A DNA stretch of 9,952 nt, from contig JAADIK010000117.1 in assembly GCA_013151365.1 (NCBI GenBank), forward strand, positions 1 to 9,952, read 5' to 3'. The stretch's first letter is position 1; the number at the start of each line of letters is the position of its first letter. A program made the translations under genes and the position numbers. Of the stretch, positions 5,689 through 9,952 are shown in pieces. Under the pieces are notes generated by a model that did not search any database, was not told the origin of the DNA, and saw only the letters and a program-made list of their open reading frames with translations. The stretch comes from Deltaproteobacteria bacterium (GTDB lineage Bacteria > Desulfobacterota > Desulfobulbia > Desulfobulbales > Desulfobulbaceae).

Positions 5689-5818
5689 ACCTGAATCCGT
5701 TCTCGGGCGCCCCGCAGGGCAGGCGCGGTGCAGACCGGAAAATGCGTTTGTTTGGCAAGAATGCAATAAATTCCACATATTGCCTGGAATATCACCTCAA
5801 GCCGTCACGGATCCAGGT
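5689..5818. repeat. MITE-like element, copy B (internally deleted form)
   Basis: The ends are inverted repeats: ACCTGAATCCGT (5689-5700) and, on the other strand, ACCTGGATCCGT (5807-5818), matching at 11 of 12. The body (5701-5806) matches the minus strand of copy A through the GC-rich palindrome, the word GGCGCGGTGCAGACC, the promoter-like TTGGCA...CATATT segment and the end GCCGTCACGGAT. Relative to copy A it lacks about 92 nt (1008-1099 of copy A), and the junction lies at a CCG that occurs at both edges of the missing segment. The two copies are in opposite orientation and differ at many positions, so neither is a recent duplicate of the other. It has no coding capacity. Confidence 0.72.
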
Positions 5819-5853
5819 AAAAGGAAAAGGCTGCCCCTTTGAGGGGTGCAGCC
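5819..5853 (-). terminator. Intrinsic terminator of the parAB operon
   Basis: On the minus strand, the arms GGCTGC/GCAGCC (5848-5853/5829-5834) and CCCC/GGGG-type pairs make a stem of about 9 bp with one bulged base. It is followed at once by TTTTCCTTTT (5819-5828). It lies about 150 nt after the parB stop and directly abuts the MITE-like copy B. On the plus strand, ATTTTT follows only after a gap of several bases, so bidirectional action is less certain. Confidence 0.75.
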
Positions 5854-6000
5854 CGTATCATTTTTCCCGCGAATAGTCAGAAGTAGTTTGCTCTCCCAAT
5901 ATCACTACCTCTACCAGCCGGCTCGGGGGGCGAACTTGTTTGTAACAACGCCTGATTTTTTTCTCAAGTCCTTGCCATTTTTATCTGGTCCGGATACGGA

Positions 6001-6876
6001 TTAACCGGCCAGCAGGTTAACCAGCCGGTCGAGATCGTCACTGGAATAGTACTCGATCTCAAGCTTCCCCCGCTCCCCGTTCTGGATAATGCGGATGCCG
6101 GTGTTCATCCGGTTGGTCAACTGATTAACCAGAGAGCGGCAATATGAGGCCGGCAGTTCGTTGCCCCGGTTTTTCCCAGGGCGCTGCGGGGACGGTTCCG
6201 GTTTTTCCCGGGCTCGCCGGCAGAGCCGTTCCGTTGCCCGGACCGAGAGATCCTCCCTGATGATCCGGCCCCGGATTTCCTGGATTTTCTGCGCGTCATC
6301 CTTGAGGCGCAACAAGACCCTGGCGTGGCCTTCACTGATTATGCCGTTGATGACATCGTCCTGCAGATAATCCGGCAGGCCGAGCAGGCGAAGAATGTTG
6401 GTCACGGTTGACCGTTTACGCCCCACCTTGCGGGCAACGCCTTCCTGAGTCAGGCCAAAATCACTGATGAGCCGGGAATAGGCCATGGCCTCCTCGATAG
6501 GATTAAGATCGTGGCGCTGCAGGTTTTCAATGAGTGCCAGTTCAAGGCTTTCGCCTTTACCGTTCGAATCCGTGAGCACCACCGGGACCTCATCCAGTCC
6601 GGCCATCCGGGCGGCGCGAAGGCGCCGTTCTCCGGCGATCAGGTTGTAACGGTTGCCCTTGCCCCGGGTCACGAGCAGCGGCTGAATCACGCCCTTTTCG
6701 GCAATGGAGTCGGCAAGTTTTTGCAACAGGTCTTCATCAAAATGTTTACGGGGCTGGTCTTTGTTCGGTTCGATCTTATCAATGTCACAGAGAAAAAACC
6801 GCCCTTCCTCGACACTTGCCAGATCACCGGACAGGAGGGCTTCAACCCCCCTGCCCAGAACGCTTTTACCGCTCAT
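6001..6876 (-). CDS. parB: ParB/Spo0J chromosome-partitioning protein (parS-binding CTPase)
   Basis: ParB binds parS, loads as a CTP-dependent sliding clamp and nucleates the partition complex moved by ParA. The 291-aa product has LGRGVEALL (7-15), QPRKHFDEDLLQKLADSI (41-58), the CTP-site box GERRLRA (82-88), ENLQRHDLNPIEEA (117-130), a helix-turn-helix (about 142-165, LTQEGVARKVGRKRSTVTN) and SEGHARVLL (181-189). A basic, Pro-rich linker (about 220-240) and a C-terminal dimerisation domain (about 255-291) follow. The start ATG 6874-6876 overlaps the parA stop as ATGA, with GGAG 9 nt upstream. The in-frame extension to 6939 is parA sequence read in another frame. All expected domains are present at a typical length, and a perfect parS lies about 850 bp away. 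Confidence 0.97.
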   Translation of the reverse strand: MSGKSVLGRGVEALLSGDLASVEEGRFFLCDIDKIEPNKDQPRKHFDEDLLQKLADSIAEKGVIQPLLVTRGKGNRYNLIAGERRLRAARMAGLDEVPVVLTDSNGKGESLELALIENLQRHDLNPIEEAMAYSRLISDFGLTQEGVARKVGRKRSTVTNILRLLGLPDYLQDDVINGIISEGHARVLLRLKDDAQKIQEIRGRIIREDLSVRATERLCRRAREKPEPSPQRPGKNRGNELPASYCRSLVNQLTNRMNTGIRIIQNGERGKLEIEYYSSDDLDRLVNLLAG

Positions 6877-7655
6877 TCTTCTTTGCTCCGTCGTAAAAGT
6901 TCGTTTCCCAGTTTGATATATGCCTTGGCCCCGGGACACTTGCGGTCATACTCCATAATTGTTTTGCCGTAACTGGGGCTTTCGCTGAGCCGTACGTTTC
7001 GCGGAATAACGGTGTTGTAGACCTGGGCTCCGAAGTGTTTTTTGACTTCGGTGGCCACCTGGTGGGTCAGGCGGTTGCGGCGGTCATACATGGTCAGCAG
7101 AAGCCCTTCGATATAGAGTCCCCGGTTCAGGGTTCGTTTTACTTTTCGTATGGTTTCGACGAGTTGGGCCAGTCCCTCCAGGGCAAAATATTCGCATTGC
7201 AAAGGGATGAGCACCGAGTCGGCCGCAGTGAGGCCGTTGATGGTCAGCAGGCCCAGGGATGGCGGACAGTCAATGATGATGTAGTGATAGTGCTCATGGG
7301 TTGGCCGAAGAATCCGTTTTAGTTGTTTTTCACGTTCTTTCAATGAGATGAGCTCGATTTCAACGCCAACAAGGTCAATGGAAGACGGCAGGATGGACAG
7401 TTTTTTGGACCGTGTTTCCCGAATGCAGGACTCGGTATCACGGTTGTTCATGTAGCAGTGATACAGGTGCCCCTTTTCATCCGACTTGAAGACCCCTACC
7501 CCGCTCGAGGCGTTTCCCTGGGGGTCCGAATCAACCAGCAGAACTTTCTTTCCTTTCGCCGCCAGGGCGGCTGCCAGGTTTAAGGAAGTGGTTGTTTTGC
7601 CGACCCCGCCCTTTTGGTTGGCAACGGCAATGACTTTTGCTTTGAGATTTGTCAT
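6873..7655 (-). CDS. parA: ParA/Soj chromosome-partitioning ATPase
   Basis: ParA is a deviant-Walker ATPase that dimerises on the nucleoid with ATP and is released by ParB, moving the origin region. The 260-aa protein is the short chromosomal Soj type, without an N-terminal DNA-binding extension. It shows VANQKGGVGKTTTSLNLA (11-28, with the signature lysine of the deviant P-loop), DSDPQGNASS (42-51), IIIDCPPSLGLLT (126-138), a QCEYFALEGL segment and IPRNVRLSESPSYGKTI near the C-terminus. AGGAG lies 11 nt and GGA 6 nt before the ATG. It is the first gene of the parAB pair, overlapping parB by ATGA. A recognisable promoter lies upstream (7691-7719), adjacent to parS. Confidence 0.97.
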   Translation of the reverse strand: MTNLKAKVIAVANQKGGVGKTTTSLNLAAALAAKGKKVLLVDSDPQGNASSGVGVFKSDEKGHLYHCYMNNRDTESCIRETRSKKLSILPSSIDLVGVEIELISLKEREKQLKRILRPTHEHYHYIIIDCPPSLGLLTINGLTAADSVLIPLQCEYFALEGLAQLVETIRKVKRTLNRGLYIEGLLLTMYDRRNRLTHQVATEVKKHFGAQVYNTVIPRNVRLSESPSYGKTIMEYDRKCPGAKAYIKLGNELLRRSKEE

Positions 7656-7690
7656 GATGGTTCCGTTCTCCTGTTGCGTCGACTAGATAA

Positions 7691-7719
7691 ACTATACTAT
7701 ACTCCTTAAACATGGTGAA
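7691..7719 (-). promoter_or_regulatory. Putative sigma-70 promoter of parAB
   Basis: On the minus strand, TTCACC (7714-7719; 4 of 6 to TTGACA) is followed after a 17-nt spacer by TATAGT (7691-7696; 5 of 6). The predicted start is about 30 nt before the parA ATG. The -35 edge is only 11 bp from parS, so ParB bound or spreading from parS could well repress it. This is inferred from sequence. Confidence 0.55.
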
Positions 7720-7730
7720 CCTTTTTTCGA

Positions 7731-7746
7731 TGTTTCACGTGAAACA
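7731..7746. promoter_or_regulatory. parS centromere site (perfect 16-bp palindrome)
   Basis: TGTTTCACGTGAAACA matches the conserved bacterial parS consensus at all 16 positions and is a perfect palindrome. It lies in the 114-bp gap between the divergent parA and nadB genes, 23 bp before the nadB ATG. With parA and parB beside it, this forms a complete ParABS locus and suggests that the window lies near the replication origin. Confidence 0.97.
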
Positions 7747-7769
7747 TTTTATTTTTTCCAAGAAGCGTT

Positions 7770-9368
7770 ATGTATGAAACTGATGTGTTGATTATTGGCA
7801 GTGGCGTGGCCGGCTTGTCGTTTGCCTTAAAGGTGGCCTCTTTTGCCAGGGTGACCCTGGTTACCAAGAAGAGCTGTGTCGATACGGCGACCAACCTGGC
7901 TCAGGGCGGGGTTGCGGCGGTCCTCTCTGAAGATGACACGGTAGAGTCCCATGTCCAGGATACGCTCCGTTCCGGGGACGGTCTGTGCAACGAGGAGATC
8001 GTCAGGTTGGTGGTTAAGGAAGGTCCGGAACGGGTTCGCGAGTTGATCGAGCATGGCGTTCGTTTTATGAAGGCCCAAAACGGCAAGGGCCTGGACCTCG
8101 GCATGGAAGGTGGCCATTCAGTCAGGCGGGTGGCCCATGCCTTGGATTTGACCGGTCACGAGATTGAACGGGCGCTCCTGGATCAGGTTGAAAGAAATAA
8201 AGCCGTTGAGGTGCTGGAGAATCACCTGGCCATTGATCTGCTGGTTGAATCAAAGGTTGAAGGGATTGTTCATCAGGGCCGGGAGAGGTGCCTGGGTGCG
8301 TATGTCCTCAATCGCCTGACCGGTGCGGTCGAGGTTTACCGGGCCAGGATCACGGTGCTCTGTACCGGCGGCTGCGGCAAGGTGTACCTTTATACCACCA
8401 ACCCCGATATCGCCACGGGTGACGGGGTTTCCATGGCCTATCGGGCCGGTGCCCGGGTCGCCAACCTGGAATTTGTCCAGTTTCATCCTACATGTTTTTA
8501 TAATCCCCGGCTGAAGAATTTCCTGATTTCCGAGGCGGTAAGGGGAGAGGGTGGGGTCCTGATCAATGAGCAGGGCGAGCCCTTCATGCACCGCTACGAT
8601 GAGCGGGGGGACCTGGCAACCAGGGATGCCGTGGCCCGGGGCATTGATGCGGAGATGAAGGAAAGCGGGGCCGACTGTGTGTATCTTGATATTACGCATA
8701 AGCCCGCCGATTTTGTCGCCAAGCGCTTTCCCACGATTTATTCCACCTGTAAGCGCTACGGTGTCGATATGACCAAAGAGCCTATACCCGTGGTGCCGGC
8801 GGCCCATTATATGTGCGGCGGGGTCCAGGTCGACCAGTGGGGCTGCACAACAATCGACTGTCTCATGGCCCTGGGCGAGACCTCCTGTACGGGCCTGCAC
8901 GGTGCCAATCGTCTGGCAAGCAATTCGTTGCTTGAGGCCGTGGTCTTCGCGCACCGGGCAAGTATCTGGGTGGCAAAGAACTGGCAGGAAATAACATCGT
9001 TACCGGCAAGGCAAGTTCAGGGGTGGCGAGTCGGCAAGGCCCGGTCAATTGAAGAAAATGTGCTGATCAGTCACAACTGGGACCAGATACGACGGCTGAT
9101 GTGGAACTATGTGGGCATCGTCCGCCGGGAAAAACGACTCCGGCTGCTGCGGCGGCGCATTGACCCCATATTCGCGGAGATCCGCGAACATTTTCATGAT
9201 TATCTTTTAACTCCGGACCTGGTGGAGCTGCGAAATATCGCCGTGGTTTCCGAACTGATCATCCAGTGCGCATCGCTACGGAAGGAATCGCGCGGACTGC
9301 ATTATATGGTCGACTATCCCTATCGCGACGATGTCAACTTCGGCCGGGATACGGTGCTGTCCCGTTAG
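7770..9368 (+). CDS. nadB: L-aspartate oxidase
   Basis: NadB is an FAD enzyme that oxidises L-aspartate to iminoaspartate, which NadA condenses with dihydroxyacetone phosphate into quinolinate for NAD synthesis. In anaerobes fumarate is the likely oxidant. The 532-aa product (540 aa in E. coli) has the FAD site GSGVAGL (10-16), TNLAQGGVAAV (41-51), GGHSVRRVAHALDLTG (114-129), EFVQFHPT (234-241), RYDERGDLATRD (275-286), AAHYMCGGV (344-352) and GLHGANRLASNSLLEA (375-390). The substrate-site residues known in E. coli appear with a constant offset of five: H239, R285, H346, R381. The C-terminal helical region is present. The start is fixed by the conserved YETDVLIIGSG beginning, although the ribosome site (AGAAG) is weak. 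It stands alone on the plus strand, divergent from parA across parS. No nadA or nadC is in the window. Confidence 0.97.
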   Translation: MYETDVLIIGSGVAGLSFALKVASFARVTLVTKKSCVDTATNLAQGGVAAVLSEDDTVESHVQDTLRSGDGLCNEEIVRLVVKEGPERVRELIEHGVRFMKAQNGKGLDLGMEGGHSVRRVAHALDLTGHEIERALLDQVERNKAVEVLENHLAIDLLVESKVEGIVHQGRERCLGAYVLNRLTGAVEVYRARITVLCTGGCGKVYLYTTNPDIATGDGVSMAYRAGARVANLEFVQFHPTCFYNPRLKNFLISEAVRGEGGVLINEQGEPFMHRYDERGDLATRDAVARGIDAEMKESGADCVYLDITHKPADFVAKRFPTIYSTCKRYGVDMTKEPIPVVPAAHYMCGGVQVDQWGCTTIDCLMALGETSCTGLHGANRLASNSLLEAVVFAHRASIWVAKNWQEITSLPARQVQGWRVGKARSIEENVLISHNWDQIRRLMWNYVGIVRREKRLRLLRRRIDPIFAEIREHFHDYLLTPDLVELRNIAVVSELIIQCASLRKESRGLHYMVDYPYRDDVNFGRDTVLSR

Positions 9369-9426
9369 AAGCGGAGAAAATTCCGGCCCCCCGTCACGTC
9401 ACCACCTGGTCGCCGTATGCTGCTTT

Positions 9427-9439
9427 ACCGCCAGGCGGT
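9427..9439. terminator. Weak hairpin between convergent nadB and the Met-rich gene
   Basis: ACCGC (9427-9431) pairs with GCGGT (9435-9439) around a 3-nt loop. It is the only hairpin noticed in the 77-bp convergent gap. It has no real T-run on either strand, so a terminator role is uncertain. Confidence 0.2.
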
Positions 9440-9445
9440 TAGGCA

Positions 9446-9952
9446 TTATTTGCCAAACAATCCCTGAAGCATTTGCATTCCCTGTTGCAGGTTATCCTGC
9501 CCCTCGCGCCGCCGGCCCCGAGAGTCTGTTGCCGGTTCGCCGCGTGGCGGCATTTTTTGCATGCTGTTCTGCCGGGATCGCATCTTTTCGGCCCCATCAG
9601 GGTCCTTGAGCGTGTTCATGACATTTTGCACCATTTGTTTCGTCATGGCGTCGGCCGCCTCATCGTGGACCGGAGTGATTCCGGCGGGCAAGGCAAAGAC
9701 TCCCCTGGGCACTTTTCCTTTATCGACACTTGTGGCCTCTGTTTTTCCCATCATTCCCATCATGTTCATTTCTCGGCGCAGCATGATATTCGTGTTGTGG
9801 ATAAAGTAGACGTTCATGCCCATGACCGTCGTGCGGTCGCAGTTATATCCCAGGATCGTGGCGGCATTTTTTACCGTTTCACCGCTGAAATTCTTCAGCA
9901 TTGAATTGCCGAGTTCTTCGGCATTCTTGCGGACATTTTTTTTCTCCGCCGC
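9446..9952 (-). CDS. Methionine-rich protein of unknown function (partial, runs off the window)
   Basis: The frame is open from the stop at 9446 to the right edge, giving 168 C-terminal residues; the start lies outside. Met19 of this fragment (9899-9901) is probably internal, since the upstream codons continue in frame without a stop or a ribosome site. The visible part has ATILGYNCDRTTVMGMNVYF, then RREMNMMGMMGKTEATSVDKG, then GVFALPAGITPV, and a hydrophilic tail (about 125-160, rich in Arg, Gln, Asp and Met) ending MQMLQGLFGK. The order ILGYxC, a Met/Gly-rich stretch, EAT, and F-LPAG recalls DUF4412-like periplasmic proteins, but this is a weak resemblance from memory. Many methionines (five within MNMMGMMG) could suggest metal contact. 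Without the N-terminus, localisation cannot be judged. The gene converges with nadB. Confidence 0.75.
   Translation of the reverse strand, partial: AAEKKNVRKNAEELGNSMLKNFSGETVKNAATILGYNCDRTTVMGMNVYFIHNTNIMLRREMNMMGMMGKTEATSVDKGKVPRGVFALPAGITPVHDEAADAMTKQMVQNVMNTLKDPDGAEKMRSRQNSMQKMPPRGEPATDSRGRRREGQDNLQQGMQMLQGLFGK

Larger units (their letters stand above)
5585..6000. other. Gene-free interval between the redox operon and parB
   Basis: This 416-nt gap contains no credible gene. From left to right it holds the leader of the thiamine-binding gene (about 5585-5688), MITE-like copy B (5689-5818), the parB terminator (5819-5853) and a stretch from 5854 to 6000 in which I see no structure or signal. 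A clear promoter for the redox operon was not found. Confidence 0.6.

Noticed and set aside
5585..5776. Upstream extension of the thiamine-binding gene to 5776
   Set aside because: The extra codons run through the repeat and are Arg/Ser-rich nonsense; the internal ATG at 5582-5584 has AAGGAG and matches the family start.
6877..6939. Longer parB start at 6939
   Set aside because: That segment is the 3' end of parA in another frame; the ATGA overlap start is preceded by GGAG and gives the usual ParB N-terminus.
7706..7894. 62-aa minus-strand frame across parS
   Set aside because: Its FHVKH segment is just the translation of the parS palindrome, and the rest is nadB antisense.
8250..8954. 234-aa minus-strand frame opposite nadB
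   Set aside because: It is the antisense shadow of strongly conserved nadB sequence, with low-complexity-like composition.

Overview
The window is about 10 kb of dense bacterial chromosome, roughly 54% G+C by eye, with nearly every gene on the minus strand. The gene set (queH, a NifA-type sigma-54 activator, a NapH-like membrane iron-sulfur protein beside a tiny CxxCxxC peptide, soj/spo0J and nadB) points to an anaerobic Desulfobacterota (deltaproteobacterial) organism, perhaps of the Desulfobulbales. That placement is inferred from gene content and was not tested by a search.

Layout, left to right. At 1-185 is a gene-free edge with a perfect 11-bp inverted repeat that may frame a structured RNA. 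rdgB (186-869, -) and queH (1105-1656, -) are separated by a MITE-like element (about 888-1114) that fills the whole gap, supplies the queH stop codon and carries a promoter-like sequence pointing at rdgB. A long hairpin (1724-1768) separates queH from a GAF/AAA+/Fis sigma-54 activator (1845-3413, -). Two plus-strand serine tRNAs (UGA and GCU anticodons, 3478-3673) follow a near-consensus sigma-70 promoter. They converge on a secreted double-SH3 protein (3686-4156, -).

Next is a tightly coupled minus-strand operon. It runs from a 103-aa MTH1187/UPF0045-type thiamine-binding protein (5273-5584) to a 49-aa membrane peptide ending in a CxxCxxC motif (5127-5276, overlapping by ATGA) and then to a 300-aa polytopic iron-sulfur protein (4220-5122, 4-nt gap). 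The 49-aa gene is easily missed because of its size. The gap 5585-6000 holds a second, internally deleted copy of the MITE-like element (5689-5818) and an intrinsic terminator for parB.

The right third is a chromosome-segregation locus: parB (6001-6876, -) and parA (6873-7655, -) overlap by ATGA, and a perfect 16-bp parS palindrome (7731-7746) lies between parA and the divergent nadB (7770-9368, +). A methionine-rich protein of unknown function (9446 to beyond 9952, -) runs off the window.

Functional themes are nucleotide-pool sanitation (RdgB), tRNA supply and queuosine modification (QueH, tRNA-Ser), chromosome partitioning (ParABS), NAD synthesis (NadB) and an uncharacterised membrane redox module. 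The most interesting items are the three-gene redox operon and the two-copy mobile repeat family with its intimate contact with queH and rdgB.
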